A stretch of 64,000 nt of DNA. It comes from Bacteroidota bacterium (GTDB taxonomy: Bacteria > Bacteroidota > Ignavibacteria > Kryptoniales > JAKASW01). The translations under genes and the position numbers were made by a program. The notes under the pieces were generated by a model. It was not told where the DNA came from, did no database searches, and was given only the letters and a program-made list of their open reading frames with translations. The DNA is taken from positions 33,947 through 97,946 of the forward strand of contig JAJZVO010000009.1 in the NCBI GenBank assembly GCA_021845665.1. Reading direction: 5' to 3'. Each line of letters begins with the position of its first letter. Positions within the stretch are counted from its first letter, which is position 1. Shown one piece after another: positions 47,056-56,529 of the stretch.

Positions 47056-48282
47056 CTATCGCGAGCGGGAAGTCTCAATTTCCAGAGCCGCCAGAATGAA
47101 CGGACCCACTCCCTTGAAATCGTTGTCATCTCTCGGCACGGAAACATAGTAATCATACGACCCGTTTCGGTAAGGATGCCCGCCCAATCCGGTGCCGCCA
47201 CAAGTATTCATCAAAATAGGATTGCCCGACGAATCGACCCTCACATCATATTTCACCAGTCCGGCGAACGCCGCTTCGGCAGCCCTTAAATACCTTCCGC
47301 TGAGATAGCCTTTTCTTGCACCTTTCGCGAACGCATACGCAAACATCGCGGAGGCAGATGATTCAAGATAATTTCCTTTCGCGCCCGCCTTATCGACAAC
47401 CTGATACCATAATTTAGTACGCTCATCCCGATACTTCAACAACGATGAGGCGAGGCCTCTGAAAATCCGGATCAGCTCTTCACGGCGAGGGTTGTCTTTC
47501 GGGAAGTAGGCGAGAACGTCCACGAGTCCCATCATGTACCAGCCCATCGACCTGCCCCAGAACGTAGGCGAGTCGCCGGTCTTCGGGTTTGCCCATTTCT
47601 GTTTCTTCGAAGCATCCCAGGCGTGATAGAATAATCCCGTCCTTGGATCGCGGTTATGATCGGCCATCAGAATAAACTGTCTCGCGATGTCGTTGTAGTC
47701 GGACGGTTGGTGAAACATCTCCGCAAATTTTGCATAGAAAGGTGCCGCCATGTATGCGCCGTCGAGCCACATCTGGTTTGGATAGATCTTCTTATGCCAG
47801 AATCCGCCGGATTTGTTACGAGGCTGCTCACTGAGTTGCCTCCTTAACAGATAGGCAGACTCCTTATATCTTTTCTCCTTCGTCGAACCGTACAGATCCA
47901 GGACGACTCTGCCCGGCGTAATGTCGTCGAGCCTGAACTTATCGAAGTCGTAAGTTTTGATGGCTCCGTGTGCTGTCACGTAAAAGTCTATGCTTTTCTT
48001 CACATACTCGAAGTACTTCCGGTTTCCGGTTTTCTCCCAAACTTTCCATATGGCATGGAGGAGAACACCTTCCTCATAGTTCCAAGACATCGTACTATCG
48101 CATGTAAGGTAATTCGGAAGTCGCGTGAGGACGGCGTTACTCATACGAACCGACCACGGTACAGTGTTCTCAGTCACGACGGAGGAGGAATTGCCATTCT
48201 TCGGTGACGCGAATGCCCCGGCCGCCGCCAGAACCGAAGCGATCAGCACAAAGATGTGGAGAGTTTTTCGCAGTCGTTTCAT
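47056..48282 (-). CDS. GH105/GH88 unsaturated rhamnogalacturonyl hydrolase
   Basis: 408 residues with signal peptide (IFVLIASVLAAAGAFAS). It has the (alpha/alpha)6 barrel with the catalytic-type Asp174 in QMWLDGAYMAAPF, plus GWYMMGLVDVL and ESSASAMFAYAFAKG. It removes the unsaturated uronic acid left by pectin or rhamnogalacturonan lyases through vinyl-ether hydration; the product goes to KdgF/KduI. It is predicted periplasmic. Confidence 0.93.
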   Translation of the reverse strand: MKRLRKTLHIFVLIASVLAAAGAFASPKNGNSSSVVTENTVPWSVRMSNAVLTRLPNYLTCDSTMSWNYEEGVLLHAIWKVWEKTGNRKYFEYVKKSIDFYVTAHGAIKTYDFDKFRLDDITPGRVVLDLYGSTKEKRYKESAYLLRRQLSEQPRNKSGGFWHKKIYPNQMWLDGAYMAAPFYAKFAEMFHQPSDYNDIARQFILMADHNRDPRTGLFYHAWDASKKQKWANPKTGDSPTFWGRSMGWYMMGLVDVLAYFPKDNPRREELIRIFRGLASSLLKYRDERTKLWYQVVDKAGAKGNYLESSASAMFAYAFAKGARKGYLSGRYLRAAEAAFAGLVKYDVRVDSSGNPILMNTCGGTGLGGHPYRNGSYDYYVSVPRDDNDFKGVGPFILAALEIETSRSR

Positions 48283-48293
48283 TTGCGCAATCG

Positions 48294-49289
48294 TCAGAAT
48301 GACATGAGCACCGAGAACCGGTTCACACCGTTGAATATCTGCATTTGCGAATAGGAATAATTCACCTCGAGCTCGTTCCCCGCCAGCGTGGTGTTGACTC
48401 CGACGCCCGCGGACCAGGATTGCAGATCCCGGTTGGTCTGGTAACCGCCTCTGAGCGAGAGCATGCCGAGGAATTTGTATTGAAGTCCCATATCGAGTTC
48501 CTCGGAGTGGCTGTTCGAGTGAATGAAGTCCATCGCGTAAGTAAGCGAGGTGGACTTTTCCTTGCTCTTCCTGAAAAAGTCGAGAAGGTCGATCGCGGCA
48601 CCCATTGTGAACGTCAACGGGAGTTGTTCGGCATAGACCTCGCGGGTGATGTCCGAAGAGAAGTTCCTGATGACCATCCCAAATCTGAAATCGTTCCAGA
48701 GAGTATAGTACTTCACGCCGAGGTCGAAGGCGAGTTTGGTTGCATTGTTCTTGATCGAGACACCGTTGTAGAAAGTGTTCTCACCGAGGTTCTGTCCGAC
48801 GAATCTCATATTTCCGCCGACCAGGAACTGCGTATTAATGAACTTGGCGTAAGAGAGTCCCAGCGAATAAGCTCCCACATTCGATACGGGGCCGTTGTCG
48901 ATGTAACCTCCAAGTGGGTTTATGCTGGTTCCGTAAATCGTCCCGTAGTCGACCGAGAGGAAGCTCAGACCGACCGCGCCGTAATTATTCAGGTTCCAGG
49001 CGACCGCTCCGGCGTAGTAGTTTATGTCGGCAATCCACTGTGTATAGTCGAGGGCCACATTGAATTGTGTATTCATCTCAGCCATGCCTGCCGGATTATA
49101 GAAGATTGCGTCGGCGCCTTTGCCGACTGCGGTGTAAGCCTCACCCATGGCGCTGGCCACTGGCGATATGCTTACAAGTTGAAAGTCCATCGTGCTCTGT
49201 CCGACTTTGCTCAGGCCCACTTGCGCGAACGCAGAGCCCGACAAGCCGAGGATCACAAGCAATGCGAGCAAAAATCTATTATGATTCAT
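48294..49289 (-). CDS. PorV/PorQ-family outer-membrane beta-barrel protein
   Basis: 331 residues, signal peptide (LLALLVILGLSGSAFAQ), about 14 amphipathic strands and a terminal Phe (RFSVLMSF). The start of the mature chain, SMDF-like with ASAMGEAYTAVGKGADAIFYNPAG, is the hallmark of PorV/PorQ and FadL-like members linked to T9SS. In this lineage such a gene often follows a TonB receptor and a large FN3-type secreted protein, as here. It may anchor or shuttle the surface protein at 49311. Confidence 0.85.
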   Translation of the reverse strand: MNHNRFLLALLVILGLSGSAFAQVGLSKVGQSTMDFQLVSISPVASAMGEAYTAVGKGADAIFYNPAGMAEMNTQFNVALDYTQWIADINYYAGAVAWNLNNYGAVGLSFLSVDYGTIYGTSINPLGGYIDNGPVSNVGAYSLGLSYAKFINTQFLVGGNMRFVGQNLGENTFYNGVSIKNNATKLAFDLGVKYYTLWNDFRFGMVIRNFSSDITREVYAEQLPLTFTMGAAIDLLDFFRKSKEKSTSLTYAMDFIHSNSHSEELDMGLQYKFLGMLSLRGGYQTNRDLQSWSAGVGVNTTLAGNELEVNYSYSQMQIFNGVNRFSVLMSF

Positions 49290-49310
49290 TTTATCAATTC
49301 CTTTCCCTGG

Positions 49311-51506
49311 TCACTGCACGATTAGGAATTTCTGATAAGACATACCGCCGTCGGGCGTCTGGAAAACCGCGATGTAGACTCCGCTGTACACAGCCTGCTG
49401 GTTTTTGCTCAGCATGTCCCATGACCAGCTGCCTAGTCCATTACCGGATGCACCATGATCGTGAGATATCACAAGGTCGCCGTTTTCGGTGAATATCTTG
49501 ATCGTGCATCTTGCCGGCAAATTATAGAACGTTATCCCTCTTCCTTGAGTGGAGCTGAGACCCAATCCGGGGTTTGTGCCAAGGAGAAGCGGGTCACGTA
49601 TGTTATAAGGATTGGGAACGATCCTGATTTTGGATAGATCGTTCTGGGGGAAGTTAGACGGAGTCACATAATAAATGTTCGGGAACAGAGCCCTCTCGCT
49701 GTACATCATCTGACCGCGGGTACTTGGGTCTGCGTTCATATCGTTGAGAGGAATCCTCGCTTTCGATTGGATGTAGTAGAACACCTGTGACCCGTAATAC
49801 GAGATCGAATCGTAGAACGTATGCGTCGTGGCGATATCGGTGGAATCCGAATTGTATATGGGCACGTAAGAAACAGTGTCGAAGTCTGAAATCCTTCTCA
49901 TGATTCTGTATCCGTCAAAGTTCGGCATCGCCTCCGCCCCCGGATCGGACCACTGAATTTTAATCGCTCCGCTGGTCACGGTAATGTTTGCGGTTTGCGG
50001 AGGAGGAGGCGCCTGAGGGATATTGTAATCGTGTTCGTAATTCCATTGCGCCCTATAGGCACTTAGCATTACCGAATCGATCCCCAGGCTGAGCCATCTG
50101 TCTTTCGCCATGTCGACATTCGTCGCGCCTGAGGGGAACTGGAAATTGCTCGGGAACAATCCGGTCCGTGCATTCCAGCCGGGAATCTGGGAGGCATTCG
50201 GCGGATCTGTCAAGGTGCCATTCAGCCACTCACTCCCGATCTTTGCGCCAAGCTTGTAACCGATACCCGCAAAGCCGCTTGCGTAAACAATGTGTATTTT
50301 CTGTCCGGGATAGAAAGTGTAGGGACCGAAGCTGCAGCTCCGATATGAAATCCCCTCGTATTGACCGGCAGGGTTGTTCGTGTAGTCTGCAGTCCCAAGT
50401 TGATCGGTGTTGATCTCGTGATAGGTGCCGGGATATTCACCGGGCTCAGGATTGAGTGCCGAGAAGGCACCTCTGATCGCATAGAAATTCTTGTTGCCGT
50501 AAATGTCGCTGGTCTGCGTGAATGGGATGGCGGTAGCGACGCCCATGTAGGTCACCTTGGGTTCGAGCGGGTCATCGACATCCTGTGTCGAGTCTATATA
50601 CGGTTCCTTCGACGCGTGAAGGATGGCAAAGTATTGCATGTTTGGATCGAGGAGACGTCCATTCTGAGAAACCTGAGGGGCGCCCATATCGTCACCGGAG
50701 GTGCGAGGGTTGTCCGCGCTGTATTCATAGAAAACGCGCGCCGTGTCACCTGGTTCGCCGCCATAATAATGTTGCCATACCATCGTCGGATCGAAGGTTC
50801 CCGCGGGGTTGCTGCCGTTGGAATATACCATGTTGGCACCGGTCTCCTGCATATTGATGTATAGACTGTCCAGCGTATCGCCGCCGACGTTAGTAAATAC
50901 AAGGTCGGTGATGACGTAGTTGTCGTTGTAGTTCTGAGACCATGCATACACCGTCCGGTCGCATTCGACCCCTAGTATTGTAGAGTCGACGACGCTCGCA
51001 ACCTCGTCGTAGGTGTGGTTTTTGAATCCAGGATACGAGGGATCATATATTCCGAAAAGTGAAGCACCTCCTTGTATAGGCCCCGTTTGAAGAGCGGGAT
51101 AATTGTAGCGGAGGTAATTCGTCAATGGAACGGTGACCTTGCCGACCGGCAAGGAGTCTGTGACGAACGAGTACACCGCAACGTTCTCGAGGGAATCTGT
51201 CAGTGGATTAAACCAATGCGTCGCCGTCAGGAATATACCTGCTCCCGTGAAAGCCTGGGCATATTGTGCCCTGTCCGCAGCAATGCTGTAATCGTTCGGA
51301 AAGAAGCCGCCTGCAGGATTGAAATTCATCTTTCCCCCGTTGGCAGGCATACCGAGCCAGAGGTGGCCAAGCCTGATGGTTGTCGACTGCAGTTCAGGAG
51401 ACTGAGTCTGCGCTATGCTTACCGAACCGGAGAAAACCAGAAGCACGGTACTCAAGCACACGACACTGGCGAGCCTGGACATTGTCTTTTCTCTAAGAAA
51501 TCTCAT
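49311..51506 (-). CDS. Large secreted surface protein of the TonB-PorV trio
   Basis: About 731 residues from ATG 51506, which has GGAG six bases upstream (an ATG at 51518 overlaps that site). Signal peptide ends near SVSIAQ. The body has FNPAGGFFPNDYSIA, repeated beta-rich segments, a fibronectin type III-like unit (~530-620, IKIQWSDPGAEAMPNFDGYR), and a C-terminal FlgD/T9SS-like domain (RIVPNPYNIRDP ... SGVYIAVFQTPDGGMSYQKF). It takes the place a SusD lipoprotein would have in other Bacteroidota. Possibly the glycan-binding surface partner of the receptor; function not established. Confidence 0.75.
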   Translation of the reverse strand: MRFLREKTMSRLASVVCLSTVLLVFSGSVSIAQTQSPELQSTTIRLGHLWLGMPANGGKMNFNPAGGFFPNDYSIAADRAQYAQAFTGAGIFLTATHWFNPLTDSLENVAVYSFVTDSLPVGKVTVPLTNYLRYNYPALQTGPIQGGASLFGIYDPSYPGFKNHTYDEVASVVDSTILGVECDRTVYAWSQNYNDNYVITDLVFTNVGGDTLDSLYINMQETGANMVYSNGSNPAGTFDPTMVWQHYYGGEPGDTARVFYEYSADNPRTSGDDMGAPQVSQNGRLLDPNMQYFAILHASKEPYIDSTQDVDDPLEPKVTYMGVATAIPFTQTSDIYGNKNFYAIRGAFSALNPEPGEYPGTYHEINTDQLGTADYTNNPAGQYEGISYRSCSFGPYTFYPGQKIHIVYASGFAGIGYKLGAKIGSEWLNGTLTDPPNASQIPGWNARTGLFPSNFQFPSGATNVDMAKDRWLSLGIDSVMLSAYRAQWNYEHDYNIPQAPPPPQTANITVTSGAIKIQWSDPGAEAMPNFDGYRIMRRISDFDTVSYVPIYNSDSTDIATTHTFYDSISYYGSQVFYYIQSKARIPLNDMNADPSTRGQMMYSERALFPNIYYVTPSNFPQNDLSKIRIVPNPYNIRDPLLLGTNPGLGLSSTQGRGITFYNLPARCTIKIFTENGDLVISHDHGASGNGLGSWSWDMLSKNQQAVYSGVYIAVFQTPDGGMSYQKFLIVQ

Positions 51507-51528
51507 GAGAATCTCCATTCGCTAAACT

Positions 51529-54500
51529 TTAAAAGTTAACCTGTATGCCGAGCCAAATATCGCGAGGCTGGCTGTACAAGAATAGGTCCGCGTAATCGGG
51601 ATTATTGATATAGGGCTTACTTGCCGATCTCAGATCGCCGATCTGATCATGTCCCGGAATGAAGTAACCGGGGTACTTCGCACGAAGCTGGTCGTACAAA
51701 GCCGAGTTGTACATCGGCAGGTGGAGCGATGCGAGGTAGTAAGCCTCGTCCGAACCGTTGAATGTTTCTCCCGCCTGTCCCGGCCCCGGCGAACCGGCAA
51801 GATCGCCGGAGAAGGCGTACAGATTACCCATCTCGTTGACCTTCAGATTGAGTACGTTCGTGACGTTCAGGTAAGCAGCCACATCGAGCCCGGCAACCTT
51901 GAAATTTTTCGTCAATTTCATGTCCAGCCTGTAGTAAGCCGGCCATTGCAAATTGTCGGTGAGATACGGATCTCCGAGCGGATTCCAGGTGAAATAGTCG
52001 CCCGCCTCCCAGGTTCCGAAAAACGATAGGCTCCACCTTCCGAATATATCGAGTCCGCCGATCTGCGGTCCCCAATGCGCGGGTGACCTGAAGGTGACAT
52101 CCGCGTTGAATTTAGGCCGCGGCAGAGTCGGCTGCTCGTTGTTCTGGTAAAGATTTGCCTGACTGGCAACAGGTATATCGTAGTACGTTTCGATTCCCGT
52201 GTTTCCAACTTTGCTGAGCGCGTAATTGAAATTGATCCATCCGGTAAGCCAGGAATTATCGTTCTTAGAAAGATTGATTTCGACTCCCTGGATACTCTGG
52301 TATTGGTTATTAGAGTACCCCTGGTAATCCAAACCGAGCGACGAGCCTATTGTCTGATAATATACCGTTCCCTGCTGGCCGAAGATGTCCTTGTAGTAAC
52401 CGGAAACCCTTAACAGCGTGCTGGGAGCTAATTCATATTCGACACCCAACTCGTAAGAAGTCGTCAATGGAGGCTCCAGGTTCGGGTTCGACATCTGATA
52501 CAATCCGTTCTTAGTATATCTGTATGTGAATTCATACATCGAGTAGTAAGGAGGATTGGACCTGAATTGACCGTAGTTGAAATAGAACTTGGAGAGTTCG
52601 GTTATCGGGAATGAGATTCCAATCCTTGGGCTGAGCGTCAGGAAATTTTTGATCTTCTGTAAGAAGCCCGGATGAGTCGCGTTGTACTGGTCCCAGATGC
52701 TCCAGATGTAGGATCTGCCGGAGTTCAGGTAGGAATAGAGCGTGGAATCGACGGCCTGTGGCTGGTACACCGATACGAACGGCTGGCTCGGCCAGACTCC
52801 TCCTCCTCCGAAATAATAGTCGAGGCGGACGCCAAGGTTGGCAACAATCCCCTGGTAGTTGATCTGGTCTTGAACGTAGAGTCCGGATTGGCTTGGAGTG
52901 CGGTGATAGTTGAACTCATAAGTGTTGTATGCGTTGGTGTTCCACTCCTCCCAGAAATTATGATCCAGGATGATCGAATTGTATTCAAAACCAGTCTTGA
53001 CAAAGTTGTGATCCCCGATTTGCGACGACAGGTCAAACTTAAACTGGTACTGATATGTCTTCGAGTTGTCGTGTAAATCGCCCTCCTTGCCCCTGAACCT
53101 GAAAATCGACATTCCGATCGGCGTGTCATAACTCGGGAAAGTGTAGCCGTTCACGCTGTGCTTCGGCGCAAACTGGAGTTTTCCGTAAGGAGACTCATCG
53201 AGATTAAACGGACCGATCTGGGTAATCATCGTTGTGTCTCTGTTGTCGCCAGTAGGTGAGTAATCGCCGATCGCCAGTCTGCTGAGGGTAACATCGTAAT
53301 AAGTACTCTGAGATATCATCTGATTCAGCGTGACACCGGTAAGGAGCGTTGTCTGGTTAAGGATCGGGAAATAAGCCGGATCGTAAAGGTAATTGTAATG
53401 ATCACCGCTGAGTCCGGCGTTGTCGAATACCCAATGGAGGTTATCCTGCTGCATGAACCCGCCACGCCCGCCGACGTTAGGCTCATCGCCCGATGCTGGC
53501 CTTATGGGACTCACTCCGATTTCACGCTTCCACAAGCCGTTAAATGTTATAGTCATAGTGCTTGATGGGGTCGACTTCATGGTCAACAACGAAGTAGAGG
53601 AGAAGTCGCTGTTGAGCGTCACGGGTTCCATGTAGTTGGACCGCCTCGTGTTGTTGGAAATGTAAAAGGTAGCACCGCCAAGGGCCTTGCTTACAAACGG
53701 AATCGGTCCACCGAAACCGCCGTCGAGATTGTAATCGCTTCCTCCCTCACTGTTCGCATGCTTGGCGAAAGCGCTCTTGGTTGCGCCCATCATCGAGTCG
53801 GCCTGAGCTACCGTCATGCCTCCGAGTATGGCCGGATTGGCTTCAATCTGTTGCTGTATGCCCTGATAGTCCGGCACTGTCATCGTCATCCAAGATGACA
53901 TGAGATACAGCTCAAGCGGCGAGGCCTGCTGACCGGGAGCCTTCCCTTGATTGTATTTCTGAGCTTCCGCGATCCAACCGTCGAAACTCGCGTGCTGATT
54001 CTGCTGATATTGATCCCATCCGCCGGCTTGAGTACCTGTGAATGCTACGACCGGGTCAAGGTACGGCGCCAGGAAAGCGTTGTTAGGATCATAAAGCGAC
54101 TGCCCGAACCGGCGCATGTGGGCCTGATCGGCGGATATATTAAACGTGCCGTGGTACGCATTTGGGGTACCGGACTTCGTCGTTATGTTTATCAAACCCG
54201 ACCTGAAGTTTCCATATTCGGCGTTATAACCGCCGGACAGGACCGACACCTGCTCGATGGCGCTGAGCGGGACGCTCGTCTCCGCGTTTCCGACCGCCGC
54301 ATTGTCATACGACAGGCCGTTAACGAGTGTACCAACCTGGTCGGCTGTGCCGCCTCTGATAGTGACGAAGCCGTTGTCGGTCGTTGATACTCCGGGAAGC
54401 TTCGCAAGGAACGTGTTTATTTCCCGCACCCCCGCAGTGCTCATAATTTCATGTGCGGTGGAAACCATCTGAGTTGACGACACCTCCTGGTGCAGTTGAT

Positions 54501-54882
54501 TCCTCTGGGCTGTAACGACCACCTCGCTGGTTGTTATCGCCGATGCCTTCAATGCAAAATCAACGGTTGCCACTCTATCGAGAGACACCAAAACACCCTT
54601 CACGAGCATCGGGCTGTACCCAATCATGGACGCCTTCACGTCATACGTACCCACTGGCACGTTGACAACGAAGTACTTTCCATCGAGATCGGTAACTGCG
54701 CCAAGGTTGGTTCCGACCACGAAGACGTTCACGCCGGGCAAAGGCTCGCCAGTCTTAGCATCGGTAACGGTGCCCTGGATTCGGCTGCGGGTCTGGGCAT
54801 TGGCAAAACCTGCACTCATCACCAGCATCACCACGAGAGTACAAACCATTTCAACTAAATTGCGAAATGAGAGTCTTGTCAT
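51529..54882 (-). CDS. TonB-dependent receptor (SusC-like) of the pectin locus
   Basis: 1117 residues: signal peptide (CTLVVMLVMSAGFANAQ), a carboxypeptidase-regulatory-like domain (31-115, IQGTVTDAKTGEPLPGVNVF), plug (120-230, FLAKLPGVSTTDNGFVTIRG), then a 22-strand-type barrel ending in QPRDIWLGIQVNF. It would import pectic oligosaccharides across the outer membrane with TonB energy. AGGAG lies before the ATG. It is 43 bases downstream of the DUF4861 gene and is followed by the surface protein and PorV-like gene rather than by SusD. Confidence 0.93.
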   Translation of the reverse strand: MTRLSFRNLVEMVCTLVVMLVMSAGFANAQTRSRIQGTVTDAKTGEPLPGVNVFVVGTNLGAVTDLDGKYFVVNVPVGTYDVKASMIGYSPMLVKGVLVSLDRVATVDFALKASAITTSEVVVTAQRNQLHQEVSSTQMVSTAHEIMSTAGVREINTFLAKLPGVSTTDNGFVTIRGGTADQVGTLVNGLSYDNAAVGNAETSVPLSAIEQVSVLSGGYNAEYGNFRSGLINITTKSGTPNAYHGTFNISADQAHMRRFGQSLYDPNNAFLAPYLDPVVAFTGTQAGGWDQYQQNQHASFDGWIAEAQKYNQGKAPGQQASPLELYLMSSWMTMTVPDYQGIQQQIEANPAILGGMTVAQADSMMGATKSAFAKHANSEGGSDYNLDGGFGGPIPFVSKALGGATFYISNNTRRSNYMEPVTLNSDFSSTSLLTMKSTPSSTMTITFNGLWKREIGVSPIRPASGDEPNVGGRGGFMQQDNLHWVFDNAGLSGDHYNYLYDPAYFPILNQTTLLTGVTLNQMISQSTYYDVTLSRLAIGDYSPTGDNRDTTMITQIGPFNLDESPYGKLQFAPKHSVNGYTFPSYDTPIGMSIFRFRGKEGDLHDNSKTYQYQFKFDLSSQIGDHNFVKTGFEYNSIILDHNFWEEWNTNAYNTYEFNYHRTPSQSGLYVQDQINYQGIVANLGVRLDYYFGGGGVWPSQPFVSVYQPQAVDSTLYSYLNSGRSYIWSIWDQYNATHPGFLQKIKNFLTLSPRIGISFPITELSKFYFNYGQFRSNPPYYSMYEFTYRYTKNGLYQMSNPNLEPPLTTSYELGVEYELAPSTLLRVSGYYKDIFGQQGTVYYQTIGSSLGLDYQGYSNNQYQSIQGVEINLSKNDNSWLTGWINFNYALSKVGNTGIETYYDIPVASQANLYQNNEQPTLPRPKFNADVTFRSPAHWGPQIGGLDIFGRWSLSFFGTWEAGDYFTWNPLGDPYLTDNLQWPAYYRLDMKLTKNFKVAGLDVAAYLNVTNVLNLKVNEMGNLYAFSGDLAGSPGPGQAGETFNGSDEAYYLASLHLPMYNSALYDQLRAKYPGYFIPGHDQIGDLRSASKPYINNPDYADLFLYSQPRDIWLGIQVNF

Positions 54883-54925
54883 TTCTTTCTCCTACAACTA
54901 CTGGTTTGTTGAATCACATAAAAAT

Positions 54926-56212
54926 TCATAGTTCTACTTCAATCGGGTCGTCGAGTCTCACGAGCGTCTGTTCAAGGTATGCCCTGAAATCCTTCTCGTT
55001 CTTGATTCCGCCCGGTTCCTGCTGCCATGCAGCTCCGAAATAATATGTCAGTCGCCCATCCTGCGGGCGAAGGACCACTATCCTGCTCAACGAGTCTTCC
55101 GTGACACTCACACGGTCTGCCGTTCTGTAAAAAACGGCTATCCCGAGATTGTCGCCGGAGAGACTTTGCTTACCATATATTGCTATGTATGCCCACGTTC
55201 CACCCGGCGCGGAAGACGAACGCATGAAATCGCAGTCCTCATGTTTCGCAAGACCGGTGCACAAATCCGCCTGATTCCCTCTGAGCGTCAAATCAACTTT
55301 TGTCAGCCTGCTCCCTCCCGATATGGATAAATGTGAATATAAATCGTATTCGTCTTTACCGACTTTCCACCCCAGATACTTCGTATAGATCCCCGAAAGT
55401 ATCGGACCGTCCTCCGCGATATAGCACTTCACCTTTCGGACATTACTCACCGTCATCGCCTTCGAGTCGTGCCACATCGCTATGGAACCAATGCCGAGAG
55501 ATTCCCCCACCTTGAATATGTCCATTCCCCAATCGAGCATCTTAGTATATGACTCCATGCTGTTCGACACCAGGTCGTTCACACCCAGTTTCTGAAGTAC
55601 TAATTCGTCTTTCTTCTTCCCGAATATATCATCCCTGTTTCTCGAATCGAGATAATACCTGTAGACTATCTTGTCTGATTCCCATCCCGGCCCTTCAATC
55701 CTATACAAAGCGTCGTGCGCAAAATGATCACGCGGCACTGTAGTCGAATCGACATCGACGAACCTGCCTCCCGTATAGTATCCTTCCAACTTCTTGTATC
55801 CGACCTTTGTCCCGAGAACAGCCTGAGTGAGTTTTGGAAAATTATGGGTGATCACGGTATCCGGCACCCATGTTACTTCAAGTGTCTTTTTTTCCTTCGG
55901 CGCGAACGAAACGAGTACAAGTATTCGACCCGACCGCCCCAGGATGGGATCCATATCAAATTGAGACGGTAACATCCTTCCGGCACAAGTGACGGCAAAC
56001 GCTCTCCGGTTGAAAGAAGGATGTTTCGCCTTTACTTTTACAAGGTCCACGGAGATGATTTCCTGAGGTCGTGAAATGTTTGCGGGATTGATTGCCGTAA
56101 GAAGAAAGGAACGAGATCCTTGAGGGGCTGATGGATCCTGCGCACCTTGAGAGATCGACGGGGAAGATAGCAGCAAAGCGATAAGAAGAAGTCGTAATTT
56201 AAGAAGCATCAT
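54926..56212 (-). CDS. DUF4861-family exported protein
   Basis: 428 residues with signal peptide (LLLIALLLSSPSISQGAQ). Family-like text: FAVTCAGRMLPSQFDMDPI, EGPGWESDKIVYRYYLDSRN, DIFKVGESLGIGSIAMWHDS and YYFGAAWQQEPGGIKNEKDF. DUF4861 proteins recur in pectin and alginate loci and are thought to act on uronic-acid polymers, but I do not know a settled reaction. It is the first gene of the operon behind the strong promoter and operator at 56.5 kb, so it is a good candidate for a pectin-specific enzyme. Confidence 0.8.
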   Translation of the reverse strand: MMLLKLRLLLIALLLSSPSISQGAQDPSAPQGSRSFLLTAINPANISRPQEIISVDLVKVKAKHPSFNRRAFAVTCAGRMLPSQFDMDPILGRSGRILVLVSFAPKEKKTLEVTWVPDTVITHNFPKLTQAVLGTKVGYKKLEGYYTGGRFVDVDSTTVPRDHFAHDALYRIEGPGWESDKIVYRYYLDSRNRDDIFGKKKDELVLQKLGVNDLVSNSMESYTKMLDWGMDIFKVGESLGIGSIAMWHDSKAMTVSNVRKVKCYIAEDGPILSGIYTKYLGWKVGKDEYDLYSHLSISGGSRLTKVDLTLRGNQADLCTGLAKHEDCDFMRSSSAPGGTWAYIAIYGKQSLSGDNLGIAVFYRTADRVSVTEDSLSRIVVLRPQDGRLTYYFGAAWQQEPGGIKNEKDFRAYLEQTLVRLDDPIEVEL

Positions 56213-56465
56213 CGCTCACCTTAAACTCATACCAAAACGGATGTACGTACTTCCTCCTTTCTAATGACCTCCGGCAAACGTCGGTCAAGTGGAATTTCGG
56301 TGACATGCAGACGGGCTGGGCGAGTATCCGGGACAAAAAGACAGACACGCAATCGCAATCCTCCCCATCGTTGGTTGATGCTATCTGGGGGAGACCATTG
56401 GCCCAATCTGCAGCGAATTCAATTTTGAGCGAAACCAGCCACGTAAACTAAACGGCGCGAACAGT

Positions 56466-56496
56466 TAACCGTTGACTTAAACGGTAACTTAACCGA
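56466..56496 (-). promoter_or_regulatory. LacI-type operator of the DUF4861/TonB operon
   Basis: 26 of 31 bases match the site at 38831-38861 in the same orientation. The core is ACTTAAACGGTAACT, followed by TAACCGA. The half-sites TTAACCGTT and AACGGTAA form an imperfect palindrome. It begins four bases downstream of the -10 box, so bound repressor would block the start of transcription. Confidence 0.8.
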
Positions 56497-56500
56497 GCAT

Positions 56501-56529
56501 AATCTACTGCCGGAGGCTCCTATTGTCAA
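56501..56529 (-). promoter_or_regulatory. Promoter of the DUF4861/TonB operon
   Basis: Minus strand -35 TTGACA (56529-56524), 17-base spacer, -10 TAGATT (56506-56501). The layout of promoter then operator is the same as at 38.8 kb. Confidence 0.7.

Noticed and set aside
48345..49325. 326-residue open frame opposite the PorV-like gene
   Set aside because: Long but antisense to a gene with signal peptide and barrel pattern; composition is charged and patternless.
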